Assembly: GCA_913041535.1 (NCBI GenBank)
Contig: CAJWJK010000011.1
Location: forward strand, 1 to 54,920
Source: an uncultured Alphaproteobacteria bacterium
GTDB taxonomy: Bacteria > Pseudomonadota > Alphaproteobacteria > VGEJ01
DNA length: 54,920 bases
Direction: 5' to 3'
Shown: piece by piece, positions 35,528 through 44,646 of the stretch
Position numbering within the stretch: the stretch's first letter is position 1
Layout: every line of letters begins with the position of its first letter
Position numbers and translations under genes: made by a program
Notes under the pieces: model-generated
What the model saw: the letters and a program-made list of their open reading frames with translations, nothing else
Database searches by the model: none
Told to the model about the DNA's origin: nothing

Positions 35528-37036
35528 CTATTTCCAGATTGACTTTCCTGACCCCGGAATACCATAGGAAGACCATTTCTCATTGACGGTTCTTATAACA
35601 TCATCGGACATCTTAACCCGTGTACCCCAACGCCTAGATGTTTCCGGCGGCATCTTCGTGGTCGCATCAAGTCCGATTTTGCTCCCTAATCCCTCCTCGG
35701 GAGACGCAAAATCTAGATAATCAATAGGTGTGTGCTCAACCATAGTTATGTCGCGGGACGGATCCATTCGGGTGGAAATAGCCCACATAACATCAGCCCA
35801 ATTCCGTATATCTATATCGTCATCAACAACAATCAACCATTTGGTATACATAAATTGGCTCAGATAGGACCATATACCCATCATAACTCGCTTAGCGTGT
35901 CCAGGGTATGCCTTACGCATCGAGATCACTGCAATACGGTACGAACATCCTTCCGGCGGTAGCCAAAAATCAACAATCTCGGGAAATTGCTGGATCAACA
36001 GAGGAACAAACACCTCATTGAGAGCTTCGCCTAAAATTGACGGTTCGTCGGGCGGTCGCGAGGTAAACGTAGAAAGATAAATGGGCGACTTTCGCATAGT
36101 AATTGCAGTTACTTGAAAAATGGGAAACTGTTCTACAGCGTTGAAATAACCAGTGTGATCAGCAAAAGGCCCTTCCTCGCCCTGATCGGAAAGAGAAACA
36201 TAGCCTTCAATTACAATCTCCGCTGACGCTGGGACTTTGAGAGGTACAGTCTTGCAGTCGATAAGTTCCAGCCTAGACCCACGCAAAAGGCCTGCAAATT
36301 GATACTCGGACATAGTTTCGGGAACGGGGGCGACAGCCGCAATAATCGTAGCAGGATCAGCACCGATCACAGCTGCTGCTGGAAGTGGGTCTTGCCGCTC
36401 CAAACCCCAACGCCGATGGTGCTGAGCTCCACCACGATGTTTTAACCAGCGCATATAAGTCGTATCCTTACTTGTTACCTGCATACGGTAGATTCCTAGG
36501 TTTGCGCTATCTTCTCTTTTTCCACCAGGACCTTGTGTAACAACGAGAGGCCAAGTGATTAGTGGCGCAGGCTCTCCTGGAAAACATGTCTGCACGGGAA
36601 GTATTCCAAGATCAACGTCGTTACCGGTCAAAACAATCTCTTGGCACGAAGCAGAAGATGCTGTCCGTGGCTGCATCGAAACTACTGTCTTTAACAGCGG
36701 TAACAGTTTAACAGCCTCTCGCCAACCACCGGGAGGTTCTGGCTGTCGCAGAAATGCTAGTGTCTTCCCGAGTTCACGTAACTCTTCAGGCTCGCGATCC
36801 ACACCCCAAGCGACCCGTTCTATTGTACCAAACAGATTTACCAGCACCGGTATTTCATAAGTTTTACCTTCAGGACCAAGGGGATTCTCAAATAGTACAG
36901 CCGGCCCACCCTCCGCTAATAAACGAGTTTGAATCTCAGTCATTTCATAAACTGTTGATACTGGTGTAGCGACGCGGACAAGGCGACCTTCTCGCTCCAA
37001 CCGACCTGTAAACTCTCTCAGTGATGTATATGACAT
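35528..37036 (-). CDS. ubiD: UbiD-family decarboxylase
   Basis: Prenylated-FMN-dependent decarboxylase, most likely acting on 3-polyprenyl-4-hydroxybenzoate in ubiquinone synthesis. It starts SYTSLREFTGRLEREGRLVRV, as UbiD proteins do. It carries the cofactor-binding segment SANLGIYRMQVTSKDTTYM with RW.KHRGGAQHH following, and the acidic SDQGEEGPFADHTGYF. The length of 502 residues is typical. Proximity to ubiA supports a quinone role. UbiX, which makes the cofactor, is not in the window. Confidence 0.93.
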   Translation of the reverse strand: MSYTSLREFTGRLEREGRLVRVATPVSTVYEMTEIQTRLLAEGGPAVLFENPLGPEGKTYEIPVLVNLFGTIERVAWGVDREPEELRELGKTLAFLRQPEPPGGWREAVKLLPLLKTVVSMQPRTASSASCQEIVLTGNDVDLGILPVQTCFPGEPAPLITWPLVVTQGPGGKREDSANLGIYRMQVTSKDTTYMRWLKHRGGAQHHRRWGLERQDPLPAAAVIGADPATIIAAVAPVPETMSEYQFAGLLRGSRLELIDCKTVPLKVPASAEIVIEGYVSLSDQGEEGPFADHTGYFNAVEQFPIFQVTAITMRKSPIYLSTFTSRPPDEPSILGEALNEVFVPLLIQQFPEIVDFWLPPEGCSYRIAVISMRKAYPGHAKRVMMGIWSYLSQFMYTKWLIVVDDDIDIRNWADVMWAISTRMDPSRDITMVEHTPIDYLDFASPEEGLGSKIGLDATTKMPPETSRRWGTRVKMSDDVIRTVNEKWSSYGIPGSGKSIWK

Positions 37037-37087
37037 GTTGCCTACAATAAGAGCAAAATTATAAATAATCCGCTATGGTTGTTTTAA

Positions 37088-37882
37088 ATGAACGATTCGC
37101 TCGCTCTAGCTAAGTTATATCCATACCCTCGCCCGTATCGGTCTTACCTTTTTGCCGATGGCCATGCTTTGGAATTAGGTAGTTACGCATCAGACCCCTT
37201 CGAAACCGGTGTGGTAATCCAGGGTGACCGCGTTACGGCAGCAAAACAAGCGTTGGGGAATCTTGGTATCAAATCTTTTTGTCCTTTATTGGAGCGAACT
37301 GCAGTACTTGCTTACGGGTCAAATGGGGCTCCCTCCCAGCTTGCTCGCAAATTCTCTGATCTACCAGGCACCGTGATTCCAGTACTGTCAGCTGAGTTGG
37401 CCAATTATGATGTGGTGTACTCAGCTCACTTCACACACTATGGCTCTCTTCCTGCCACTATTGCCATCTCTCCTGGAACAACACTCAAAACATTGGTGGC
37501 ATACCTCACCCCCAGACAACTTTCAGTTCTTCACAGGACTGAGGTCGGACCTTCAAAAACCAACTCAGGGCATTATACATATAGATACCTTAATGCAGCT
37601 GTTACTATGTCCAACGGCGAGAGACTTGATGGCATACCAGCATATACGTCTCGTCATGGCGCTTGTGGCCTCAAGGGACTGCCCATAGCACTAAATGAGA
37701 TTGTCGCAATCAATCGCCAATTTTCCGCTTGCGACCAAGTCAAGATGCTAGAACAGGCTCAAATTTTGCTTGAACCCAGACAGAAACTAGATTCTTTTCT
37801 TCTCAACTTGATTAATGAACCAGCCATACGTTCTAAATACAACGACCGATTACGATCTTCTGCTCTTAATGTGATGGTATAA
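37088..37882 (+). CDS. Uncharacterised protein with a YGSN motif, between ubiD and ubiA
   Basis: I do not recognise a named family. The 264-residue protein contains LAYGSNGAPSQLARKF near 75-90, which resembles the YGSN loop of gamma-glutamylcyclotransferase-fold proteins. It then has DVVYSAHFTHYGSLPATIAISPGT, LTPRQLSVLHRTE and a final AYTSRHGACGLKGLPIAL. No signal peptide or membrane helix is evident. It starts 51 bases from ubiD, divergently, and its last 17 bases overlap the end of ubiA. A GGCT-like small-molecule enzyme is possible; a link to quinone synthesis rests on location only. Confidence 0.6.
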   Translation: MNDSLALAKLYPYPRPYRSYLFADGHALELGSYASDPFETGVVIQGDRVTAAKQALGNLGIKSFCPLLERTAVLAYGSNGAPSQLARKFSDLPGTVIPVLSAELANYDVVYSAHFTHYGSLPATIAISPGTTLKTLVAYLTPRQLSVLHRTEVGPSKTNSGHYTYRYLNAAVTMSNGERLDGIPAYTSRHGACGLKGLPIALNEIVAINRQFSACDQVKMLEQAQILLEPRQKLDSFLLNLINEPAIRSKYNDRLRSSALNVMV

Positions 37883-38837
37883 CTTGACCAAAAACAATTG
37901 CAGCAAAAACTATCCACCCATACCACTTGTTGGATCGGAAAATTCTCAAACAACTCGACGAAGATGCGAAGTCAACCTGAGTGGCTTGCCAAATAAAGTG
38001 GCCTGCAGCTACCGCTACACCTAGATAGAAAAACCAGTTAGTTCCTGCCACAAACCCGGCAAGGACTAGAAAGATAATTGAACACAAATAGAATGCGAGA
38101 ATCCACTTTCGGGAGCTACTTCCAAGTATTAACGCGGTCGATTTTACTCCGATTATGGCATCATCCTCCTTATCCTGATGTGCATAGATGGTGTCATACC
38201 CAAGGGTCCAGAACACCCCTGACAGATAGAGAGCTAACGGTATAACGCTAAGATCACCCGCTGATGCTGCCCAACCCAACAAAGCACCCCAGTTAAACGT
38301 TAGGCCAAGGAACGCTTGGGGCCAGTATGTAACTCGCTTTAGAAAAGGATAAATCGCAATCAATGCGAGTGAACCCAATCCAACACATACGGCGAACGTA
38401 TTTAACGATAACAGAATAACCGCACCCACCAGACACAAAAGAATCATATAGATGATGGCCTGAGTGACAGTGACGGCACCGCTAGGAATTGGACGATTCT
38501 GTGTGCGCGCCACAAGGGCATCATAGCGTCGATCAATAATATCGTTATAGGTGCAACCAGCACCACGCATAACCAATGCCCCCAAAGCAAATGCTGCAAG
38601 CAACACTGGATCAGGGTATTTAAGCCATGCCTCCACGCTAGACTTATTTGGTACAGAAAGCGCTATGGCCCACCAGCCAGGCCAAAGTAAGAGCCATGTT
38701 CCCGTTGGTCGGTCAATACGTGCTAAACGAAGATAGGGGCGAATACAACCTGGTGCGAAACGAATCGTCCAGTGATTGGGAAATTGTTCTGCGTCAGCTA
38801 CTGTTCCAGAATCTCTAAGGGAATTATTATGTCTCAT
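37866..38837 (-). CDS. ubiA: 4-hydroxybenzoate polyprenyltransferase
   Basis: A membrane prenyltransferase attaching the isoprenoid tail to 4-hydroxybenzoate. The two Asp-rich Mg2+/diphosphate motifs are NDIIDRRYD (about 98-106) and YDTIYAHQDKEDD (about 224-236), with RTQNRPIPSG after the first. About eight helices are visible. RLARIDRPTGTWLLLWPGWW is the usual N-terminal block. The length of 323 residues is typical. Its 3' end overlaps the convergent YGSN-motif gene by 17 bases. Confidence 0.95.
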   Translation of the reverse strand: MRHNNSLRDSGTVADAEQFPNHWTIRFAPGCIRPYLRLARIDRPTGTWLLLWPGWWAIALSVPNKSSVEAWLKYPDPVLLAAFALGALVMRGAGCTYNDIIDRRYDALVARTQNRPIPSGAVTVTQAIIYMILLCLVGAVILLSLNTFAVCVGLGSLALIAIYPFLKRVTYWPQAFLGLTFNWGALLGWAASAGDLSVIPLALYLSGVFWTLGYDTIYAHQDKEDDAIIGVKSTALILGSSSRKWILAFYLCSIIFLVLAGFVAGTNWFFYLGVAVAAGHFIWQATQVDFASSSSCLRIFRSNKWYGWIVFAAIVFGQVIPSH

Positions 38838-38982
38838 GAAATATCGGGTTTAACCTCCCACGCACGTCTTCACAAGCCTGATACAATTACCACGAGATTT
38901 ATGATCCTACTTGCCCCAAGATGGACAATCCTGCTAGTCAGGCAGTGTCGCGACCTAAAACGGCTTAAAAACTAAAGATCCT

Positions 38983-40347
38983 ATGTCAACAAACAAACCA
39001 GAATCCCATACATTCCTAACCAGAAAACAGGAACTGGTTGACTTCCTTGAAACCGGAAAGAGGCCACCCTCCGAGTGGCGCATTGGTACTGAACACGAGA
39101 AGTTTGGGTTCAGAAAGTCAGATCTACAACCAATACCCTATGAAGGACCACAGGGAATTGCCACTGTGTTAGAGAAGTTACAAAGTTTTGGTTGGACCCC
39201 CATAAAGGAAGAGGGGAACGTAATAGGTCTTACACATAACAACCAATCAATTACGCTTGAACCCGGCGGCCAGCTAGAATTGTCAGGCGCACCAGTCAGA
39301 ACGTTACACCAAACGTGCGATGAAGTTCATACTCACCTCAGTCAAGTTCGGTCTGTTGCTGATGATCTCAATATAGCTTTCATAGGCACGGGCTTTCATC
39401 CCACATGCAAGCGTGACGATATCCCTACGATGCCAAAGGGTCGCTACGAAATTATGCGTAAATACATGCCAAAAAGGGGCAGCCGTGGCCTCGATATGAT
39501 GTTTCGAACATGTACAGTTCAGGTCAATCTTGATTTTGAATCGGAAGCTGACATGGTTAAAAAATTCAGAGTGGGACTGGCCCTGCAACCAATCGCAACT
39601 GCCCTTTATGCTAATTCACCATTCACAGAAGGCCTGCCAAACGGATTCTTAAGTATGCGAAGTCACATCTGGACCGATACTGACCCAGACCGTACTGGCA
39701 TGCTACCTTTCGTTTTTGAACAAGGTATGGGCTTCGAGCGTTATGTCGATTATGCACTAAACGTACCCATGTATTTTGTTTATCGAAATGGTAAATATAT
39801 TGATACAGCCGGAGAATCATTCCTAGAATTTATGAATGGAAAGCTTAACGCACTACCTGGTGAACGACCTCTTCTAAGCGACTGGGAAGACCATCTAACA
39901 ACAATATTTCCAGAGGTACGCCTTAAACGTTTTCTGGAAATGCGGGGGGCCGACGGTGGCCCCTGGAGAAATCTGTGTGCCTTGCCAGCTTTCTGGGTGG
40001 GCCTCCTTTATGACCGAACCGCACTCGACGCTGCATGGAACCTCGTAAAAAATTGGACTCCAGAAGAGCGCCACCTTCTGCGAGAGAAGGTCCCGCGCTA
40101 CGCGCTTAAGACCCGATTCCGAAAAAACACTGTGGCAGATCTCGGAAGAGAAGCACTGAATATTGCTCAATGCGGGTTAAAGTTGCGCGCCAAAAACATC
40201 GGCCTTGACGAAGACGAATCCGCTTTTCTCGAAACATTGTTCAACATAGTAGAAAGCGGACTCACGCCGGCGGAAGAACATCTCAAAGCCTTCCACAATC
40301 GCTGGAAAAAATCTGTACAACCGCTATTCAGCGAAACAGCATACTAG
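38983..40347 (+). CDS. gshA: Glutamate-cysteine ligase, plant/alphaproteobacterial (GCS2) type
   Basis: First step of glutathione synthesis. Characteristic blocks are [32 protein letters not shown] with the following [13 protein letters not shown], and [17 protein letters not shown]. The length of 454 residues matches the type found in plants and alphaproteobacteria and differs from the E. coli enzyme. It is consistent with the GST and the Grx4 glutaredoxin in the window. It is convergent with ftsY. Confidence 0.95.
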   Translation: MSTNKPESHTFLTRKQELVDFLETGKRPPSEWRIGTEHEKFGFRKSDLQPIPYEGPQGIATVLEKLQSFGWTPIKEEGNVIGLTHNNQSITLEPGGQLELSGAPVRTLHQTCDEVHTHLSQVRSVADDLNIAFIGTGFHPTCKRDDIPTMPKGRYEIMRKYMPKRGSRGLDMMFRTCTVQVNLDFESEADMVKKFRVGLALQPIATALYANSPFTEGLPNGFLSMRSHIWTDTDPDRTGMLPFVFEQGMGFERYVDYALNVPMYFVYRNGKYIDTAGESFLEFMNGKLNALPGERPLLSDWEDHLTTIFPEVRLKRFLEMRGADGGPWRNLCALPAFWVGLLYDRTALDAAWNLVKNWTPEERHLLREKVPRYALKTRFRKNTVADLGREALNIAQCGLKLRAKNIGLDEDESAFLETLFNIVESGLTPAEEHLKAFHNRWKKSVQPLFSETAY

Positions 40348-40411
40348 TACTTATACTGAAAAGAGGGACAAACGTCGTTTTTTATCTTATGACTTTAGCC
40401 TATTGGAACAA

Positions 40412-41341
40412 TTAGGCTTTAATGCCGACGAGAGCACGCGCAAAGTCACCAGCGTCAAGCAAAATTAAGTCATCTATCTCCTCACCGATTCCTATAGCAT
40501 GTACGGGAAGCCCATAACGATTAGCAATAGATACCAACACCCCACCTCTAGCTGTGCCATCAAGTTTGGTCATTACTAGTCCCGTAATACCACAGGCCTT
40601 ACTAAACACCTCTACCTGTTTTACCGCGTTCTGACCCGTAGTTGCATCCAAAACAAGCAAGATGGAGTGCGGGGCGTTAACATCGTTCTTCGAAACTACA
40701 CGAACCATTTTCTCTAGCTGAGCCATTAGGTCCGATTTGTTGTGCAGTCTCCCTGCAGTATCAATTATTAACAGGTCAAATGTTTCCCTCAAAGCCCTCT
40801 GATGTGCATCAAATACAAGCGCAGCAGCATCAGCTTTCTCGTTACTTGACACCACGACCGCACCGGCTCGCTCCCCCCAAAGCGTTAGCTGTTCAATTGC
40901 AGCAGCACGGAACGTATCACCCGCTGCCACCATAACTTTGCAACCTTGACGTTTATAAAGATTCGCAAGCTTGCCAATAGTTGTTGTTTTTCCGGTCCCG
41001 TTTACTCCGACGACAAGCACAACATATGGCTTGCTTGACGGATCTACCACCAATGGACATGCAACTGGTTCAAGCACCTTGATTATTTCTTCTACGAGCA
41101 CAGATCGAGCCTCATCTGGGCCGACCGTTGAATCATATCGCGAGGAGGCGATATTAGATGTGATATCTGCAGCGGTCTGCACACCAAAATCAGCACTAAT
41201 CAATAATTCTTCCAACTCTTCAATGGTTGTAGCATCAAGCTTCCGCTGCACAAAAAGCCGAGAAAGCCCTTCTCCAATGCGGGTCGACGAGAGGGATAAG
41301 CTAGACCTCAACCGTGAGAGCAATGGTGCGCCCGACTTCAT
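40412..41341 (-). CDS. ftsY: Signal recognition particle receptor FtsY
   Basis: GTPase at the membrane that docks SRP-ribosome complexes. The N-domain helices (about 20-90) precede the G-domain with GVNGTGKTTTIGKLA (P-loop), AGDTFRAAAIEQL, DTAGR and TKLDGTARGG. The ATG at 41341 overlaps the mtaB stop as ATGA, which fixes the start better than the in-frame GTG at 41350. The acidic A-domain of E. coli FtsY is absent, as in many alphaproteobacteria. It ends the nlpC-dapF-mtaB-ftsY run. Confidence 0.96.
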   Translation of the reverse strand: MKSGAPLLSRLRSSLSLSSTRIGEGLSRLFVQRKLDATTIEELEELLISADFGVQTAADITSNIASSRYDSTVGPDEARSVLVEEIIKVLEPVACPLVVDPSSKPYVVLVVGVNGTGKTTTIGKLANLYKRQGCKVMVAAGDTFRAAAIEQLTLWGERAGAVVVSSNEKADAAALVFDAHQRALRETFDLLIIDTAGRLHNKSDLMAQLEKMVRVVSKNDVNAPHSILLVLDATTGQNAVKQVEVFSKACGITGLVMTKLDGTARGGVLVSIANRYGLPVHAIGIGEEIDDLILLDAGDFARALVGIKA

Positions 41342-42594
41342 TCCGCGCACTTGCCAATCAAATTACCTTTATCCCGCCCTACGATATTGACATGATGGAT
41401 GCTACCCGGATTTCCTTTAAAGGCACCAGACAACTTGATTGGCGCAAATCGTTCGCTGCGGCCAGAGTTCTTTTCCTCGAGTAAAACTTGAGCTACAGAC
41501 CCTATGCAAGAGTCTAGAAACTGATCCAAAACACGTGCCCCTTCGGCCCGCAATATGCGGGCACGATTTCGCCGCACCGGCACCGGAACTAATGGCATCC
41601 GCGCGGCTGGCGTTCCGGGTCGTTCCGAGTATGGAAACACATGCAGAAAAGTAAGTCCGCAATCATCAATGATTGAACGGGTATTAGAGAACATTTTGTC
41701 AGTTTCAGTTGGAAACCCTGCAATAAAGTCAGCGCCGAAAACTATGTCCGGACGCAAAGCACGCAAACGGGCACACAAATCCACTGCATCCGCTCGTTTA
41801 TGACGTCTACGCATGCGCCTTAGCGTCAAATCATCCCCAGCCTGAAGACTCAAATGAAGATGAGGCATCAATCTTTCCTCATCTGCAAAAAGCCGACAAA
41901 TATTTTCATCAATACAAGCTGGATCAATAGACGAAATTCTCAGCCTCGATAAGGAGGGTACAGACGCTAGTAGCGATCCAATTACATCGGCCAAGCTAGC
42001 CCTTTTTACAAAATCTTCTCCATAGTTACCAATATCAACACCGGTCAAGACCACCTCTCGATAACCAGAATCAACCAGCCGCTTGGCCTCAGACACAATT
42101 TCGTTAATCGGGATACTACGATTTGGCCCTCTGGCAAATGGTATAACACAAAACGTACAACGATGATCACAGCCGGTCTGTATGCGGAGGAAAGCGCGAG
42201 TCCGACTGCCATAGGTCTCCGCTTGTACGCCCGCCGCCTGTTGGACTTTCATTATGTCCCTAACGTCTATCTCAGAAGAGCCTGCAGCGTAAGCACTGCT
42301 TTTAAGCTTTTCACTGTTTCCGATAACCTGGTCAACTTCAGGCATACCTAAAAACTTCGGCCCATGAATCTGCGCAGCGCACCCCGTCACAACTATCCTG
42401 GCATTAGGCCTTTTTCGACGGGCCCGACGAATGGCCTGGCGTGCTTGGCGCTCGGCCTCGGCAGTAACTGCACAAGTATTAAAAATAACGACGTCCTGAA
42501 GCCCGGCTTCTAAAGCGACACGACCAATTACTTCAGATTCATATGCATTAAGCCGGCAACCAAACGTTATTACTTTCGGATCCAAAGAGTTCAT
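41338..42594 (-). CDS. mtaB: tRNA t6A37 methylthiotransferase MtaB-like
   Basis: A radical-SAM enzyme that adds a methylthio group to t6A at position 37 of tRNAs. Three N-terminal cysteines for the auxiliary cluster lie in FGCRLNAYESE, NTCAVT and VTGCAAQ. The radical-SAM site is CDHRCTFC, followed by VIPFARGPNRS, and a TRAM-like tail ends the protein. The N-terminus matches MtaB rather than MiaB or RimO. It is coupled by ATGA overlaps to dapF upstream and ftsY downstream. Confidence 0.92.
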   Translation of the reverse strand: MNSLDPKVITFGCRLNAYESEVIGRVALEAGLQDVVIFNTCAVTAEAERQARQAIRRARRKRPNARIVVTGCAAQIHGPKFLGMPEVDQVIGNSEKLKSSAYAAGSSEIDVRDIMKVQQAAGVQAETYGSRTRAFLRIQTGCDHRCTFCVIPFARGPNRSIPINEIVSEAKRLVDSGYREVVLTGVDIGNYGEDFVKRASLADVIGSLLASVPSLSRLRISSIDPACIDENICRLFADEERLMPHLHLSLQAGDDLTLRRMRRRHKRADAVDLCARLRALRPDIVFGADFIAGFPTETDKMFSNTRSIIDDCGLTFLHVFPYSERPGTPAARMPLVPVPVRRNRARILRAEGARVLDQFLDSCIGSVAQVLLEEKNSGRSERFAPIKLSGAFKGNPGSIHHVNIVGRDKGNLIGKCAE

Positions 42595-43442
42595 ACCTTA
42601 GCCTTTATCAGCACATCTAGATCGACTTTACCGATAAATGACAATGATGCTGGCCCAGTCATAATTACATGTCCATCTTGATGCCATTCGACCTTTAGCA
42701 CCCCACCATCTAATTGCACTGTACCCTTGCCGCCCACCAGACCACGACGTGCCGCAGCGACGAACGCAGCACATGCAGCTGTACCACAGGCCGCTGTTAA
42801 CCCCACCCCGCGTTCCCAAACCTGCACGCGCAGCGTAGTCGAATCCAACACCTGAGCTACGGAAACGTTAACTCTATTAGGAAACATTTCATGTATTTCG
42901 ATCTCAGGCCCGTAACGAACAAGATCAGTTCCAACGGCATCGCTAACAAAAAACACAACATGGGGGTTGCCAATGTTTATTGCAACAGGATCCGCTAGAG
43001 CAGGCGCCTCAGGAGATCCGACGTTGAGGCTCAGATGCAATGTATCAGCAGGCGCCGCCAAGGGTATTTCGTTCCATTCGTGACGCGCTATCCCCATATC
43101 CACACTAACACTCCCCCCATCTCTTTTTACCCTAAGCAGTCCAGCCAGTGTTTCGATCGTTAAATGGTTATATTCCCCCTCTTCCATAAGGTGCGCTGCC
43201 ACACACCGTGTCCCGTTGCCACAAGCTTCAACTTCGCCACCATCCGCATTGTGAATGCGCATAAATACATCAGCGCGTTCAGATGGCTCTAGAGTAATGA
43301 TCTGATCACACCCAATACCCATACGTCTTGAAGCAACCACACGTAATTCTTCGTGTGTCAGTTCGATAGTCTCAAAGCGAGCATCGAAAATCACGAAGTC
43401 ATTTCCAAGACCATGCATTTTTATAAAAGGTAATAGTCCCAT
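42591..43442 (-). CDS. dapF: Diaminopimelate epimerase
   Basis: Converts LL- to meso-diaminopimelate for lysine and peptidoglycan. Two active-site cysteines are in NADGGEVEACGNGTRC and GLTAACGTAAC, with KMHGLGNDFV at the start and GNPHVVFFV in the middle. The length of 283 residues is typical. Its stop overlaps the mtaB start (ATGA). The 135 bases upstream to the NlpC/P60 gene contain no credible gene. Confidence 0.96.
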   Translation of the reverse strand: MGLLPFIKMHGLGNDFVIFDARFETIELTHEELRVVASRRMGIGCDQIITLEPSERADVFMRIHNADGGEVEACGNGTRCVAAHLMEEGEYNHLTIETLAGLLRVKRDGGSVSVDMGIARHEWNEIPLAAPADTLHLSLNVGSPEAPALADPVAINIGNPHVVFFVSDAVGTDLVRYGPEIEIHEMFPNRVNVSVAQVLDSTTLRVQVWERGVGLTAACGTAACAAFVAAARRGLVGGKGTVQLDGGVLKVEWHQDGHVIMTGPASLSFIGKVDLDVLIKAKV

Positions 43443-43577
43443 TACTGCCTTATAAGACCCTTCTGCTGCACGTCAAAGCCTTTCTGTGCTATTAAGAACA
43501 AAGATGGCCTCGCTGACTGACTGGCCCCTTTATTATTGAGCCACCACAGCCATAGCAATGACCAACCCAGCTGTAAG

Positions 43578-44441
43578 CTAGTCATCAGGAAATCTACGTA
43601 CAGAGCAAATCTGAAGACCGAGCAACGACTTATATCTCTCAACCGTCTCCACAAGAGGCGTAATTGCCACCCCCATATTTTTAGTGTTGGCATGGATGAG
43701 ATAGTCTTGGTCAAGCACTAACGCGCAATGACCCTTCCAAAACAATACGTCTCCACGTTCTAGTATGCTAGAATCATGCCCTGGTACTAACATACCAGAT
43801 TGCTCCAACATATCGGTATCTCTAGGCACAAATCGACCGGATCGTTGCAGAGCTGTCTGCACCAGCCCTGAACAATCAATTCCTAGCGCTGTCCGCCCGC
43901 CCCAAAGGTATGGAGCATTCAAAAATTTCTCCGCTGTTAATACATAATCCGACTCAATACTTTCCAAGGAAGCAAGATGGCATATACTTATGTACTTGCC
44001 TTCGAGCACCTGCGCATAGTCACCATCAAACCCTTGGACAGAAAGGCGTGCTCCCATAGGAAAAACATCAAATCGAGGTGCTTTTAAATCTGGCTCCTCA
44101 AAAAGGATCGCCAGAGGGGTTTTAACGATATGTGTTGGAACAGATGGTTTTCCGAGATTCGATAAACCCACATAACCGACATACCCATCACCTCCAGCTT
44201 GTCCCCACGCCCAACCATCTTTCTCTTCATACACAATGAAGCTCTCCCCATACAACAGTTCACTAACGCGCTCCGAACTTGGTGATGGTTGACGTCTTAG
44301 GGGTGAAATAGCTGATACCAACCGCTTCTCTTCCCCGACAACAAATCGGTTAGATGCTACACGTCCCCGTAATGAGGATGAGGCTAGATCCCCACGATAC
44401 GGATGAATTCTAGGGTCAAGGTGTTCTTGCATAAGACTCAT
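43578..44441 (-). CDS. NlpC/P60 (C40) peptidase with N-terminal SH3-like domains
   Basis: A probable cell-wall-peptide hydrolase that cleaves gamma-D-glutamyl-diaminopimelate bonds. Residues about 40-170 form bacterial SH3-like modules (LLYGESFIVYEEKDGWAWGQ, VFPMGARLSVQG). The catalytic domain has Cys in GIDCSGLVQTAL, His in KGHCALVLD and a third polar residue in LIHANT. No signal peptide is visible, so it may act on recycled peptides in the cytoplasm, as dipeptidyl-peptidase VI-like enzymes do. It lies upstream of dapF on the same strand. Confidence 0.88.
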   Translation of the reverse strand: MSLMQEHLDPRIHPYRGDLASSSLRGRVASNRFVVGEEKRLVSAISPLRRQPSPSSERVSELLYGESFIVYEEKDGWAWGQAGGDGYVGYVGLSNLGKPSVPTHIVKTPLAILFEEPDLKAPRFDVFPMGARLSVQGFDGDYAQVLEGKYISICHLASLESIESDYVLTAEKFLNAPYLWGGRTALGIDCSGLVQTALQRSGRFVPRDTDMLEQSGMLVPGHDSSILERGDVLFWKGHCALVLDQDYLIHANTKNMGVAITPLVETVERYKSLLGLQICSVRRFPDD

Positions 44442-44564
44442 AAGTGTAAATCGCCTTCAATCCCGCGACCAGTCTTCCTGACGGATAGTTTATATCGCGT
44501 TCTGTTTAGGCTTGATTGATATGGCACTCAAAGCGTACTCTCTGCGGCAAGTTCCAAAGTTGTA

Positions 44565-44626
44565 TTCAAGCGCCTTGGCTACGCCAGCCCGCGAGGTTTC
44601 GCGCGGTGGCGATTTAGGTGCTTGAA
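44565..44626 (+). ncRNA. Structured leader upstream of ffh (candidate ffh motif RNA)
   Basis: TTCAAGCGCC (44565-44574) pairs with GGTGCTTGAA (44617-44626) over ten pairs with one G-U. It encloses a second, nearly perfect hairpin from 44583 to 44610 (GCCA with TGGC, CC with GG, CGCGA with TCGCG, tetraloop GGTT, two single-base bulges). The ribosome site AAGGAG (44629-44634) and the ffh start follow directly. I recall an Rfam element upstream of ffh found in marine alphaproteobacteria; whether this matches it needs a covariance search. It lacks the conserved 4.5S RNA loop. Confidence 0.6.
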
Positions 44627-44646
44627 CTAAGGAGTGACGGGTTAAC

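Noticed and set aside
38829-38975. A 48-codon frame starting MSHEISGL between ubiA and gshA
   Set aside because: It overlaps the ubiA start on the opposite strand and lacks a ribosome site, domain or hydrophobic pattern; most likely chance in the ubiA-gshA promoter region.
40398-40419. A bidirectional terminator between gshA and ftsY
   Set aside because: AGCCTATTG pairs with CAATTAGGCT, but neither strand has a proper T-run after it.
44442-44646. A 4.5S SRP RNA gene next to ffh
   Set aside because: The conserved GGAAGGAAGCAG-type loop is absent; the structure fits a leader hairpin instead.
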